Notes: a model not told the origin generated them from the sequence alone. 64,000 nt of DNA from CAVXXB01 sp963765585 (GCA_963765585.1 CAVXXB010000014.1:186001-250000); one strand, 5' to 3'; shown: positions 24,958 to 35,112, numbered from the stretch's first letter. Numbers and translations are program-made.

Positions 24958-27900
24958 GTGACTGAAATATTAATAGGTACTTTTAATCGTGGACTTTTCC
25001 TGTTTGATGGTAGTAAAATAGTACCATTTAAAACCGAGGCGGATGATCTGTTCAGAAGAACCACCATTTATGGCGGGGTCGCCCTATCGGATCAGACTTT
25101 TGGATTTGCAACCCTGGATGGTGGATTTATTCAGATTGATAATCAGGGGAATTATATTCAGTCTGTAACCCAGAAGACCGGACTGAGCAGTGATGCGGTC
25201 GAGTTTATCTTCAAAGATAATCGCGGTGATGTATGGATCGGACCGGAAGGCAGCATCTGTCATATAGAGTTACCATCTCCATTTTCCATATTTGATGATG
25301 CCTCGGGCCTGGAGGGGTTTACCTCGGATATTACCCGTCACAAAGGAATTATCTATGTGGCTACAACCAATGGTATTTTTTATCTGGATTCAAAATCAGG
25401 GCAGTTTTTGCCTGTGAATGGCGTTACCGGTATACCCCAGAGTTTTAATCTGCTCTCAGTGGGTGATGAACTATTGGCAGCGATTAATTCCGGTCTGTAT
25501 CGCATCCAGGGAAATCGTGCTACTTTATTAAAGGCATCTGTGGGGATATCTCTGGTTCCACTGGTATTGCATCGTTCAAAGATAAATGAGAACCGGGTCT
25601 TTGTCGGTCTGGTAGATGGTGTCTCCTCGTGGCGTTTTGCAAATGGAAAATGGATTGACGAGGGACGAATACAGAGCATGAATAAAGAATATGTGGTGGA
25701 TATGCACGAACCTGTTCCCGGTACGCTGTGGATCAGCACCACAAATGACCGGCTTTACCGGACTACCTATAATGAAGAAAATTATCATACTCCTAAAATA
25801 GAACTGTTTGGGCAGGAGCAAGGCCTGTCTTCAGCTACAGTTGGCATTTCTTCTGTGGGAGAGCAATCATATTTTGTTGCCCCTGACGGACTTTACCGGT
25901 TTGATTTAAAAACCGAGACATTTAATAAAGATACCATTTATAGTAATGTCAGTATGGGGCCAAGACCTGTTTATTCTCTGGGAGTCGAAGAAGATCCCTG
26001 GAAAAATATCTGGATAAACTTAGGCCGTGAAACGGTCACATTTAGATACCAAAATGATGGCACATATATCAGGGATGCAACCAGTTTTTTAAGATTTTCC
26101 AATTTGCTTGTTAGTCTCATTCACTTTGATGATGACGGTACGGTATGGTTTGTCACAGAGAATAGTCTAATCCGCTATGATCCAAAAACATCGATTAACA
26201 AAGTTCAGAAATACGCAACATTAATTCGAAATGTAAGTGTGGCAGAGGAGACTGTGATTTATGCCGGTGGGATCACATCCGGAGATCCGGGCAGGAAGGA
26301 TGAACTGGTAAAATTGAGTTATGCGCAAAATGCCGTTCGTTTTGAATTTTCTGCGACCAGCTACGATCTGCCTTCACAAAATTTGTTTCAATCAAAACTG
26401 GAAGGATTTGATAAACATTGGTCTCAATGGAACAAAGAAAATATTCGCAATTACACCAATTTGCCACCCGGCGAATATCAATTCCGGTCACGGACAAAAA
26501 ATGTATATCAGCAATTGGGTGAGGAAGCATCTTTTGTTTTTGTCATAATGCCGCCATGGTATCGCGCCTGGTGGGCATACGGATTATATGTTCTGTTTGC
26601 CGCAGGCCTGGTATTGGCATTCGACCGGATGCAGCGTAGACGTCTGATATTAAAAGAACGTGAAAATTCAAAACTAAGAGAAGCAGAATTACGGGCACAA
26701 ACGGCCGAAGCACAGAATCAGGCGTTACAATTGGAAAACGAACGAAAAAAGAACGTGGAATTGTTGAGTGAAATTGGTAAGGAAATAACCGCTTCGCTTT
26801 CTATAAAAAATATTATTGATACCGTCTACGAAAATATCAACGATCTGATGGATGCTTCTGTTTTTGGTATTGGTATTTATAACGAAGAATTGCACCAGGT
26901 CGAGATGCCGGCAACAAAGGAAAAAGGGATCACGCTGCCATTATTCGCCTATTCAGTAAAAGATGAAAACCGGCCGGCGGTATGGTGTTTTAACAATCAG
27001 AAAGAAATATTTTTGAATGATTATACGGTTGAGTACAAGAAATATATTAAAGAACTGCCCAAAGCTGCGGCGGGTGATGAGCCGGAATCAATGTTGTATC
27101 TGCCCCTCACCTATAAAGACAGAAAAATTGGTGTCATTACCGCCCAATCATTTCAGAAAAATGCATATTCCGAATATCATCTTAATATTCTGCGAAACCT
27201 GGCGACCTATACTGCCATTGCCCTGGATAATGCCGATACTTACCGGCAGGTAAATTCTCTATTGGAAGATCTGAAGGCGACACAGGAACAGTTGATCACT
27301 CAGGAGAAATTAGCCTCACTGGGTGCGCTGACTGCAGGAATTGCCCACGAAATAAAGAATCCTCTGAATTTTGTAAATAATTTTGCCGAACTGGCGGTGG
27401 AACTGGTGGGTGAACTCAAAGAAGAACTTGAGAACCAGTCAAAAAATATCGAGAAAGAAGATCTGAGTAATATAGAATTAATTCTTTCAGATCTGGAACA
27501 AAACGCACAAAAGATAAATGAACATGGTCGACGTGCCGACAGCATTATCCGTAGTATGTTACAGCATTCGCGTGGAAAGAAAGGTGAAGTCCAGGAGACC
27601 GATATAAATGCCATGTTAGAAGAGGATCTGAACCTGGCATACCATGGCATGCGAGCACAGGATTCATCATTTAATGCAACAATTGACAAACAATTTGATG
27701 ATACGGTGCAAAAAATCAATATTGTGCCACAGGACATCAGTCGTGTATTTCTGAATATATTCACCAATGGATTTTATGAAGTGCATAAAAAACGAGCTGA
27801 AACCAACGGTGAGTACGCACCCACCGTATCTGTCAGAAGTGAAAATCTGGGCGATAAGATCGGTATATATATCAGGGATAATGGTAACGGAATTCCCAAA

Positions 27901-28086
27901 AAAGTCCAGGACAAACTCTTCAATCCTTTCTTTACCACCAAACCCACGGGTAAGGGAACCGGACTGGGCTTATCGATTAGTTATGATATTCTTGTCCACG
28001 AACACAAGGGTGATATCCGTTTTGAAACAAAAGAGGGGGAGTTTACTGAATTTATTATCTCCCTTCCTACCAACGGATCAAGTTAG
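24958..28086 (+). CDS. Propeller sensor histidine kinase, main fragment (propeller, Y_Y_Y, TM, GAF, HisKA, HATPase)
   Basis: The continuation from 24276. The periplasmic propeller blades (FIFKDNRGDVWIGPEG type) are followed by a Y_Y_Y domain (FEFSATSYDLPSQNLFQSKLEGFDKHW...YTNLPPGEYQF). One membrane helix (WWAYGLYVLFAAGLVLAF) and a coiled coil follow, then a GAF domain (about fragment residues 600-760). HisKA has SLGALTAGIAHEIKNPLNF with the phospho-His, and the ATPase domain has N box, DNGNGIP and GKGTGLGLSI. It senses an extracytoplasmic signal. No receiver is fused; the REC protein at 23875 is the obvious partner. Confidence 0.88.
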   Translation: MTEILIGTFNRGLFLFDGSKIVPFKTEADDLFRRTTIYGGVALSDQTFGFATLDGGFIQIDNQGNYIQSVTQKTGLSSDAVEFIFKDNRGDVWIGPEGSICHIELPSPFSIFDDASGLEGFTSDITRHKGIIYVATTNGIFYLDSKSGQFLPVNGVTGIPQSFNLLSVGDELLAAINSGLYRIQGNRATLLKASVGISLVPLVLHRSKINENRVFVGLVDGVSSWRFANGKWIDEGRIQSMNKEYVVDMHEPVPGTLWISTTNDRLYRTTYNEENYHTPKIELFGQEQGLSSATVGISSVGEQSYFVAPDGLYRFDLKTETFNKDTIYSNVSMGPRPVYSLGVEEDPWKNIWINLGRETVTFRYQNDGTYIRDATSFLRFSNLLVSLIHFDDDGTVWFVTENSLIRYDPKTSINKVQKYATLIRNVSVAEETVIYAGGITSGDPGRKDELVKLSYAQNAVRFEFSATSYDLPSQNLFQSKLEGFDKHWSQWNKENIRNYTNLPPGEYQFRSRTKNVYQQLGEEASFVFVIMPPWYRAWWAYGLYVLFAAGLVLAFDRMQRRRLILKERENSKLREAELRAQTAEAQNQALQLENERKKNVELLSEIGKEITASLSIKNIIDTVYENINDLMDASVFGIGIYNEELHQVEMPATKEKGITLPLFAYSVKDENRPAVWCFNNQKEIFLNDYTVEYKKYIKELPKAAAGDEPESMLYLPLTYKDRKIGVITAQSFQKNAYSEYHLNILRNLATYTAIALDNADTYRQVNSLLEDLKATQEQLITQEKLASLGALTAGIAHEIKNPLNFVNNFAELAVELVGELKEELENQSKNIEKEDLSNIELILSDLEQNAQKINEHGRRADSIIRSMLQHSRGKKGEVQETDINAMLEEDLNLAYHGMRAQDSSFNATIDKQFDDTVQKINIVPQDISRVFLNIFTNGFYEVHKKRAETNGEYAPTVSVRSENLGDKIGIYIRDNGNGIPKKVQDKLFNPFFTTKPTGKGTGLGLSISYDILVHEHKGDIRFETKEGEFTEFIISLPTNGSS

Positions 28087-28123
28087 TCATGCCCTGTTGT
28101 ATATCTTGTATACACATTTTGAT

Positions 28124-28175
28124 TACCGGGTTTACATTCATTGAATTAAAATAATGGTAAACCCGGTATTCTTAC
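28124..28175 (+). terminator. Terminator-like hairpin after the histidine kinase
   Basis: An 11-bp perfect stem, ACCGGGTTTAC (28125-28135) with GTAAACCCGGT (28157-28167), encloses a 21-base AT-rich loop and is followed by ATTCTTAC. It lies 38 bases past the kinase stop. The loop is longer and the T-run weaker than usual. Confidence 0.6.
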
Positions 28176-28185
28176 ATTCAACTTT

Positions 28186-28202
28186 TTGGCACATAGTTTG
28201 TA
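28186..28202 (+). promoter_or_regulatory. Candidate sigma-54 promoter
   Basis: TTGGCAC at 28186-28192 followed by ATAGTTTGTA matches the -24/-12 pattern (TTGGCACnnnnnTTGCA) except that the -12 GC is GT. It lies about 190 bases before the small gene at 28392, and an NtrC-type activator is encoded at 29555-30883. This is a weak prediction. Confidence 0.3.
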
Positions 28203-28391
28203 TTATATATATGGTCTGTTTGAATTATCTGGCACATTTTTTAGGATCCTGATAATTGAATAAGTAGACAGGAACTGTGTATTAGTTATAAAAGAAATCT
28301 GATATACAGGTTTTGTTAATAATTTTGAATCAATTTTTTAATATGTGCAACCTTTGAGGTCGTGATCTTGTCTAAATGGGAGGGAGAAGAG

Positions 28392-28592
28392 ATGCGAGAG
28401 ATTACCAGAGAACAGGCAGAGTCGCTGATTACCAATTCAAAGGTTTTACAAAGTTCAATCGATCATGAGCAAAACGATCTGGTAGTTTACTTTGAACTGG
28501 CTGATCAAAGATCTCTGCATGTTCATTATAACACACGCCGGTCCTCAAAGACCTACTTTATAAATGGCAAGCCTGTCACCAGTGATAAATAA
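28392..28592 (+). CDS. Small conserved-looking protein of unknown function (66 aa)
   Basis: ATG 28392 follows GGGAGGGAGA, a strong ribosome binding site, and is preferred over the upstream start at 28362. The product (MREITREQAESLITNSKVLQ...) is hydrophilic, with a predicted short alpha helix and then antiparallel strands (DLVVYFELADQRSLHVHYN, KTYFINGKPV). Family not recognised. It is convergent with the TonB-like gene, ending 8 bases from its stop. Confidence 0.6.
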   Translation: MREITREQAESLITNSKVLQSSIDHEQNDLVVYFELADQRSLHVHYNTRRSSKTYFINGKPVTSDK

Positions 28593-28600
28593 CTGATTAA

Positions 28601-29224
28601 TTATTTCAAATTAAATTTAAAAGGCAGTTTCATCCATACTTTTACGAAACGATCACGCTGCTTACCCGGAGTGAATTTAAACTTCATGGCGGCATCAATT
28701 GCAGCACGATCCAGCATCGGGATTGATTTAAATATTTGGGCGTCTTCAATATCACCATTTGTATCGATTAATATTTTTACGACCACAACGCCTTCAACTT
28801 GCGCCTTGCGAGCCAGTTCCGGATAAGCCGGTGCGACTTTTTTTAGCAACTCAGGTTTATCAGAAACAGCGATAAAGTCATATACTTCGGTGCTATCATC
28901 AGTCGGTGGCCCCAGACTGGTTATTAACCAGTCTTTTTGCATTTCCCTGAAATCAATATCAACTTCTTCAAGCATCTCTTCATCCTCCGCAGCGACCGGA
29001 ATTTTTGGACGAACGGGCTTGATTCTTTTCTCAGGGTGCCGGGTAGGAGGAGGTACTAATATCTTGTCCGGAGGGACATCAAATGCATGTAATTCCATCC
29101 CAACATTAAAACTGGGATACAGATAAAATATGAGCGCTAAAATAAATGTCGACAATACAAAAGATCGCTCTAATACATTTTTGTAGTTTGATTTAAATAA
29201 ATTGCTTTTTTTCTGGTCATTCAT
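28601..29224 (-). CDS. TonB-like energy transducer
   Basis: The start at 29224 is fixed by AGGAGG seven bases or so upstream. The 207-residue protein has a short cytoplasmic start, one membrane helix (SFVLSTFILALIFYLYPSF), a proline-rich periplasmic linker (PPDKILVPPPTRHPEK...VRPKIPV), and a TonB C-terminal domain (PELLKKVAPAYPELARKAQVEGVVVVKILIDTNG...AAMKFKFTPGKQ). It would couple the proton motive force to an outer-membrane receptor such as the one at 2230-4731. ExbB/ExbD are not in the window. Confidence 0.88.
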   Translation of the reverse strand: MNDQKKSNLFKSNYKNVLERSFVLSTFILALIFYLYPSFNVGMELHAFDVPPDKILVPPPTRHPEKRIKPVRPKIPVAAEDEEMLEEVDIDFREMQKDWLITSLGPPTDDSTEVYDFIAVSDKPELLKKVAPAYPELARKAQVEGVVVVKILIDTNGDIEDAQIFKSIPMLDRAAIDAAMKFKFTPGKQRDRFVKVWMKLPFKFNLK

Positions 29225-29554
29225 AGTAAAGTCCTCCTGATAGTGATTGAAAATTTTCAGATAAATGCTGGACAACACATTACCTGTGTTTACTTCTCAT
29301 TTGGATCCTTATGTATTTAGTGGTTGAATAATTGATACCCAGTTAGTGCCAGGCAGTAGTAGTTCAATATTGATGCCATCTTTGTTAAAAATGGGATAAA
29401 CTAAATGAAAACAGTGGATTATGCGAAGAAATGAGCAGGGAAAAATTTAAAAATGTATTGCATTGTGCAAGTAATAGGTTATTGGAAATTGAAATAGAGA
29501 GGATAAAAAATTAGAAGGGAAGTAATATTTGTATTATTGTTTGGATGTAAGTTG
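29225..29554. other. Gene-free stretch between TonB-like gene and NtrC-type regulator
   Basis: No gene or repeat of the families above. On the minus strand CTGGCACTAACTGGGT (about 29339-29354) has a sigma-54-like -24 box but a poor -12. TTGCATTGTGCAA (29458-29470) is a short palindrome that could be an activator site. Both are weak. The promoter of the TonB-like gene must lie here. Confidence 0.35.
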
Positions 29555-30883
29555 TTATAAATTATAACGTTTACGCTTGCGCCATAATGTTGCAGGATCT
29601 ATGCCTAGTAACCGGGCCGCCTCAGTTTTATCCCTTGCAATTTGCAAGATATGATCGATATGTTGCTTTTCCATTTCTTCCAGACTATGCGGATGCTGTG
29701 ATATTTGCCCTGCAGCCTGGATTTCTTCGGGCAGGTCAGCCTGGTCTACGGTATCGGATTTACTTAATAAAATGGCTCTTTCAATTGCGTTTTCCAGTTC
29801 CCGGATATTCCCCGGCCATGAATAGGATTGCAGCAGTTGCATTGCACCGGCGCTAAACGGTATATCCCGATCTGGTGAATATTTTTTCTGAAAATGTTGT
29901 ACCAGAGGTAGAATATCTTCCGGGCGATCACGTAAAGGTGGTAGGGAGATCCTGACTGAATTTAAGCGGAAGTACAAATCCTTGCGAAAGTTGTTTTGCT
30001 GCATTGCGACCTTCAGATCCTGATTCGTCGCAGCAATAATGCGGATGTCCACCTTCCTGGTTTTATTTTCACCCACGCGTTCGAATTCCTGATTTTGTAA
30101 GAATCGAAGAAATTTGGCCTGAAGTGACACGGGTAATTCGGCTATTTCATCAAGGAAAATTGTACCACCATCAGTAGCTTCAAAGCGTCCGATACGATCC
30201 TTCATTGCGCCGGTGAACGCACCCCGAGCATGGCCAAAAAATTCACTTTCCAGCAGATTTTCAGGGATGGCGGCACAATTTATTCGGGTAAATAAATTTT
30301 TGCTGCGATCACTATTATCGACAATTAACTGGGCAATCAATTCTTTGCCAGTGCCGCTTTCTCCCTCAATCAAAACACCTAAATCGGTGGAGGCTGCACG
30401 TAACGCCAGGTCAATCATGTTTTTCATAATACTGTTTTTTGAAATAATGCGATCGGTCATGTTGTATTGCCGAACCTGATTGCGAAGTTCTGCCACTTCC
30501 ATTTTCATACGATGGTATTCTTCAACACGCTGGGCGTATAACTGGAGTGCGGTGTAATCAAATGGTTTCTCAAGATAATCATATGCTCCTTTTCGCATGG
30601 CCTGGACTGCAGATTCCACTGATCCATGGGCTGTCGCAATTACCACCGTTGTCTCCGGAGATTGTTTCTTTATCGTTTCCAAAACCTCCAGTCCATCGAT
30701 CGGACTCATTTTTAGATCCACAAAGGCGATATCATATTTTTTTACAGATAGTGAACTAATTGCTTCTGTGGGATCGAGAAATGATGAAATCTGATATCCC
30801 ATTTCTTCAAAGCAAATCGACATAGTTTTTAAAATGTTTGGTTCGTCATCAAGAAGCAGAACAGAGATATAATTTTGTGACAT
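29555..30883 (-). CDS. NtrC-family sigma-54-dependent response regulator
   Basis: 442 residues. The receiver domain (about 6-120) has LLDDEP and phospho-acceptor FVDLKMSPIDG. The sigma-54 activator AAA+ domain (145-370) has GESGTGKE, the sigma-54 contact loop GAFTGA, DGGTIFLDE and the R-finger region LYFRLN. The C-terminal Fis-type helix-turn-helix is KTEAARLLGIDPATLWRKRKRY. It activates sigma-54 promoters when phosphorylated, most likely by the kinase encoded 20 bases upstream in the same operon. Confidence 0.94.
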   Translation of the reverse strand: MSQNYISVLLLDDEPNILKTMSICFEEMGYQISSFLDPTEAISSLSVKKYDIAFVDLKMSPIDGLEVLETIKKQSPETTVVIATAHGSVESAVQAMRKGAYDYLEKPFDYTALQLYAQRVEEYHRMKMEVAELRNQVRQYNMTDRIISKNSIMKNMIDLALRAASTDLGVLIEGESGTGKELIAQLIVDNSDRSKNLFTRINCAAIPENLLESEFFGHARGAFTGAMKDRIGRFEATDGGTIFLDEIAELPVSLQAKFLRFLQNQEFERVGENKTRKVDIRIIAATNQDLKVAMQQNNFRKDLYFRLNSVRISLPPLRDRPEDILPLVQHFQKKYSPDRDIPFSAGAMQLLQSYSWPGNIRELENAIERAILLSKSDTVDQADLPEEIQAAGQISQHPHSLEEMEKQHIDHILQIARDKTEAARLLGIDPATLWRKRKRYNL

Positions 30884-30903
30884 AAAACAGTCTCCAGTGT
30901 ATT

Positions 30904-32767
30904 TTATAACTCCTGGCTGAGTGGAATTCGAAAAATAAAGATTGTCCCTTTTCCTACTTTACTATTTACCCCGATATCGCCATTGTGTGCTTCGATAATT
31001 TCTTTTGCAATGGCCAGGCCGAGTCCAATACTACCATGTGGATCTTTTTGAAAATATTTTGCCTGCACGAATTTGTCAAAAATGAATTGCAATTTATCTT
31101 CAGGAATACCCTCACCGTTGTCAGAAATATGAACTTCCAGATCATGATCGGTGCTCTTCGCAGAAAGAAATATTTCTCCATTTTTCTTTACGTGATGAAT
31201 GGAATTTTCAATAATATTAATAAATACAATTGAAAGGTGCTGAAAATCAGCCTGAAAGTTTTTGAGAGGTTTGGCGATATCCACGGAAAAATTAATGTTT
31301 TTTTCAGTTAACATTGGCTTTAGGGGCTCTAATGCATGAGAAATGATTTTATGAAAAACGGCCTCGTCGCTGTCCTGAAAAACAAATTTTATCTTTCCGG
31401 TTTCCAGTTTTGAAAACTGCAACAGATCAAATACAAAATCCCGGAGCCGTTGGGAGTCTGTTTTTGCATCTGTGAGTAATTCATGCTGATCAGAATTCAA
31501 TTTACCTTTTACTTCTTTTAACAGTATATCCAGAATCATCATTATGGAGGTTAGCGGTGTTTTAAACTGATGGGAAACTATGGCAATGAACTCGGATTTT
31601 AGATGCTCCAGTTCTTTGAATGGTGTAATATCCTGAAGGATGGTAATTATCGCGGTTACCCTGTCAGCCGGGTCCGTAATCTGAACCTGGCGGGCCAGCA
31701 GGTAAATATCGCTGTCATCTTTTTGAATACTGATAACAGATTTTAGTGGGTCAAATTCCTTTTCACCAGACAGATCCTCCTGTGACATTATTTTTATAAG
31801 ATCCTGGTGCCCTATAAGTTCGGTAATATGCTGTCCTTCCGGATTATCAGATGAGATCTGCAATAACAATCTGGCCGGTTCGTTGATCAGAACAATGTTA
31901 TTATTATTATCAGTAACAATAATTGAAACTGGCATATTGGCGACGATGGCTTCAGATTTACGCTTTTCCGTCATAATCTGTTGAATATTCATCTGTTCAT
32001 ATTCGTACAGTCGTTCTGTCATATTATTAAATTCTTTGCCTAATTCGGCAATTTCATCATTGGAAGATATAATCAGTTTTTGCTGTAACTGACCCTGACT
32101 GATTTTTCTCACCGTATTTATGGCGCGTTTGATCGGTTTGACAATACGGCTGGTAAAATAAGCGCTGGCAAAGGCGCTAAATACAATTGCCAGCAAAGAA
32201 AATACAATGATGATCATTTTGGCAGATTTTGAAAGATCAATGGCATCGGCTTCGGCTTTTTCAATATACTCACGATTTATCTCTATGATTCGTGTACATG
32301 CAGCTTCAATTTCCCTCACCAAAGGTGCAATTTTACCTGAATGAAAGGTATCTGCCTGCCGGTAAGAGAGTCCTTGCTCCAACTGATTCTGAAAAGCTTC
32401 AGATATAGTCACATAAGATCGAAAATTTTTCATGATGCCGTCTAATGCGGTAACATCCATAGTTTCTGAAACACCCTCGATTGCGCGTTGATGCCAGTTA
32501 AGGAACTCATTTTTATACACATTATATCTAAGCTGTAGATTGGTATTAAATCCGCCGCTAATCATTTCATACTGCACCAACTCCTGCTGCACCAGACTTT
32601 GAATCATCGAATGTGATGCATTTACATTGTTGAGTTTTTCTTCAAGGATTTGATCAATTGGACTGCTGACGCTGGTTGAGATAATAAATGGCAAATATGG
32701 CAATCGCGACGTTGATAAAAATAATTAGGGAATATCCCAGGGCAATTTTTGCCCCAATACTTTTCAC
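30904..32767 (-). CDS. Membrane sensor histidine kinase partner of the NtrC-type regulator
   Basis: The unbroken frame runs 32703-30904. Upstream a GTG at 32767 with GAGGA starts MKSIGAKIALGYSLIIFINVAIAIFAIYYLNQ, a first membrane helix, in another frame, so an indel near 32680 is inferred. After a periplasmic helical domain (about 120 residues) come a second helix (IIIVFSLLAIVFSAFASAYF), HAMP (SRIVKPIKRAINTVRKISQGQL), PAS (AIVANMPVSIIVTDNNNNIVLIN), HisKA (FIAIVSHQFKTPLTS, phospho-His) and the ATPase (NIIENSIHH, DNGEGIPEDKL, GLGLAIAKEI). The layout is KinB-like. Ligand unknown. Confidence 0.9.
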
Positions 32768-33154
32768 AATATGTCCTCGGAGATTATTAATTCTGAATTA
32801 TTCATAACCACCAAGTCGTAAAGACACAAAGTTACTAGAATCAATGAGTTATCAGAAAAAAATATTATCATTAGATACAATTTTTGAATTTTAATTATAA
32901 TTTATAAATCCTTTTTCTTTGTGTCTTAGAGTCTTCGTAGTAATATTTGTGAATTAATCAGGTTAAGATATTAAAAAGTCTACAAATTTAAGATAAAAAG
33001 CAATCGGTATTTTGGGTGGGTGTTCTTGAACTGGAAAATTAGTATTTAGTAATTTGTAATTGGGAATTGCCTCTCGCCAATTGCCAATTGGTATTCTGCG
33101 TCTCTGCGGGAGAAATGAATTTCCAGTCAAAGTTAGTCATACGGTAAATATAAT
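32768..33154. repeat. Gene-free stretch with an AAGACACAAAG inverted-repeat element
   Basis: No gene. AAGACACAAAG (32821-32831) and its complement (32917-32927), with further similar phrases outside them (ACCACCAAGTCGT and the complement of ACTACGAAGACTC), bound a block of about 130 bp, another MITE-like family. Bases 33055-33115 hold GCCAATTGCCAATTGG and CTGCGTCTCTGCGGG phrases. Confidence 0.65.
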
Positions 33155-33212
33155 GAATTCAAAATAAAATAAAAATGACGCGAAAGGTAGTGCATCCCCC
33201 TCGCGTCATTGG
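33155..33212 (-). terminator. Rho-independent terminator of the DUF4097-like operon
   Basis: The perfect stem AATGACGCGA/TCGCGTCATT (33174-33183 with 33201-33210) is followed on the minus strand by TTTATTTTATTTT. It lies 30 bases past the stop of the gene at 33243-34151. Confidence 0.8.
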
Positions 33213-33242
33213 TTTTAATGGACACATTTTTATGCACTACGA

Positions 33243-34151
33243 TTATTTTTTTAGCTGGGCGGTTCCCGTTCCGGTACCTACAAAAAACCTTGGTGTACCA
33301 TTCATGAGAGTCACAGATTTTACCATATATGCCCGGTCGCTGTCACCATGTTCCTCTTCCCTGTCAAAATCAAGATTTGCCTTGATTCGACCTGATCGGG
33401 AATTAGCTCTAAATTCGAAGAATCCAACAAGTTCTGCGCCGTCCATATCCAGAACAGCATCACCGGTTCCGGAGTTCAACGACAGATCATAGTCTTCACC
33501 TTTTGGACCTGTGATTTCAACATCACCGGTTCCGGAATTAAAATCACCATCCTCACTAAATGTCAAATTGTGTGCTTCGACATTACCGGTACCGCTATTG
33601 GCTTTAAAATTTCCTTCGCTATCTCTCATTTTTACACTGCCGGTTCCGGAATTTAGATCAAAATCACCATTACAGGATTTAACCACAACTGAGCCGGTAC
33701 CGGAATTTAATTCAAATTCGCCGCTGGAATCGGTCAGCTCAACATCCCCGGTTCCGGTATTACCCTCAACTTCAGAATCCGTGACTGTCAGAATTAAATC
33801 ACCTGTTCCGTTATCGATATCCACATCTACGCCTTTTGGTACCTGTACATTCCATTGAGCAGAACCATCGGCATCTTCGCCATAGAATTTTTCCTGCATT
33901 GTTATTGAACTGCCGCTTTCTTTAAAAACCACTTCATACTGATCATCCGGATATGAATAATCGACCAGGGCATGTATCTTTGTATCGTTGCTGGGAGTGA
34001 CGATGCAATCACTTAAGGCAAGTTTGATTTTTACCTTGTCCTTTTGATCGAATGTTTTATCGATTTTCTTATCCGGTCCGGCGCAGGCTGAAACCGCAAG
34101 AAAAAGAATTATAATAAGGGTAAATCTTTTGAATATGTTGTTTAGTAACAT
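33243..34151 (-). CDS. DUF4097-like repeat lipoprotein (SGTG repeats)
   Basis: The 302-residue product has a signal peptide with lipobox (LFLAVSACAG). An N-terminal region (IDKTFDQKDKVKIKLALSDC) precedes about seven consecutive repeats of roughly 20 residues built around (N)SGTG(D/S)V, the pattern of DUF4097-type right-handed beta-helix proteins. A short C-terminal domain ends FVGTGTGTAQLKK. It is probably periplasmic or outer-membrane attached. Function unknown. It is a tandem paralogue of the gene 12 bases upstream. Confidence 0.78.
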   Translation of the reverse strand: MLLNNIFKRFTLIIILFLAVSACAGPDKKIDKTFDQKDKVKIKLALSDCIVTPSNDTKIHALVDYSYPDDQYEVVFKESGSSITMQEKFYGEDADGSAQWNVQVPKGVDVDIDNGTGDLILTVTDSEVEGNTGTGDVELTDSSGEFELNSGTGSVVVKSCNGDFDLNSGTGSVKMRDSEGNFKANSGTGNVEAHNLTFSEDGDFNSGTGDVEITGPKGEDYDLSLNSGTGDAVLDMDGAELVGFFEFRANSRSGRIKANLDFDREEEHGDSDRAYMVKSVTLMNGTPRFFVGTGTGTAQLKK

Positions 34152-34163
34152 TTTGAAATTCTC

Positions 34164-34385
34164 CTATTTTTTCAGAGTTGCAGTTCCGCTGGATGTACTG
34201 ATCTTAACAAACGGTTCTGATCCACTCTTTTTAAATGATTTTACCATATAAACATCGCCATGTCGTTCAATTTCCTCTTCCTTGGTCAAATGAATAAGGT
34301 GCGTTAATTCTGCCGCTGCGTTTTTTGGATGACAATTCAAAATAACCTTGCAGTTCATTGCCATTATAATCCAGGGTGACATCAC
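34164..34385 (-). CDS. DUF4097-like repeat protein, C-terminal fragment
   Basis: Out-of-frame end of the gene starting at 35112. The true coding part begins near 34290 (EEEIERHGDVYMVKSFKKSG) and ends FVKISTSSGTATLKK, closely parallel to the end of the neighbour at 33243. The first 30 residues as read here are antiframe. One indel near 34285 separates it from the main fragment. Confidence 0.6.
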   Translation of the reverse strand: MMSPWIIMAMNCKVILNCHPKNAAAELTHLIHLTKEEEIERHGDVYMVKSFKKSGSEPFVKISTSSGTATLKK

Positions 34386-35112
34386 CGGATGCAGCTGACA
34401 AACTCAGATCCACCGTCGCCGTTTTGGCCAGAGTAACTTCCACGTCTCCTGATGCGGTTGAAAAGGATCCCTCATCTTCCACAATAATGTTTTTTGCCTC
34501 AATTTCACCACTGGCGCAACTGAGTTCAAAGGATCCGCTTGCACCCTTTATCTTAATTTCTCCGGAAGCGGTACTCATGTCCATCTCACCGGAGATGTCC
34601 TTAGCATCCACGTCACCACTGGCGGTGGAAATATCAAATTCGCCCTTTGAGGCGGAAATAGAAACGTCACCGCTGGCAGTACTGCAATCGATTTCTCCCG
34701 ATACATCTTCGATTGAAATATCGCCGGACGCCGTACTGGATTCTAATCCTTTTGTAAGACCGGATACCCAGAGATCGCCTGATGCGGCAGAAAATTCAAA
34801 TTCGGTTTCTTTGGGCAGAGTAATTGTCCAGGAGACACGACCATGGGAGGATCCACGCCACTGTTCCTTAATCTTTAAACTATTACCCGACTCTCTGAAA
34901 TCAGGTTTAAATGCATCTGCAGGTTCGATGTCATAAATCACGTCAACCAGAATCTCATTTGCATTACCCGTTTTTACCGTACAATCGCCGCTGGTAACAT
35001 TGAGTTCAACTTTTTTCTTTGCCTCAAATTTTTTGTTAATCTTTTGTTCCTGGGCAAAGATAGAACCGGTGACAAAAACCAATACTAAAATAACTCTAAC
35101 TAATTTTGACAT
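34267..35112 (-). CDS. DUF4097-like repeat protein (TASGD repeats), main fragment
   Basis: The start at 35112 (MSKLVRVILVLVFVTGSIFAQ, a non-lipoprotein signal peptide) is fixed by AAAGGAGC upstream. About eight repeats of roughly 20 residues carry the motif STASGD(V/I)xI, the same beta-helix architecture as the next gene but with ASGD in place of SGTG. The frame slips after PYSFDQ (about 34285) and resumes in the fragment 34164-34385. It forms a two-gene operon with 33243-34151. Function unknown. Confidence 0.78.
   Translation of the reverse strand: MSKLVRVILVLVFVTGSIFAQEQKINKKFEAKKKVELNVTSGDCTVKTGNANEILVDVIYDIEPADAFKPDFRESGNSLKIKEQWRGSSHGRVSWTITLPKETEFEFSAASGDLWVSGLTKGLESSTASGDISIEDVSGEIDCSTASGDVSISASKGEFDISTASGDVDAKDISGEMDMSTASGEIKIKGASGSFELSCASGEIEAKNIIVEDEGSFSTASGDVEVTLAKTATVDLSLSAASGDVTLDYNGNELQGYFELSSKKRSGRINAPYSFDQGRGN

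Noticed and set aside
24930..24965. Programmed ribosomal frameshift in the propeller kinase
   Set aside because: The site is a plain A-run without a stimulatory structure I can see, and similar breaks occur in many unrelated genes, so indel error is simpler.
33511..34936. Long plus-strand open frames opposite the two DUF4097-like genes (115 and 186 codons)
   Set aside because: They are antisense mirrors of the glycine/serine-rich repeats, lack ribosome binding sites and have low-complexity Ser/Pro products.
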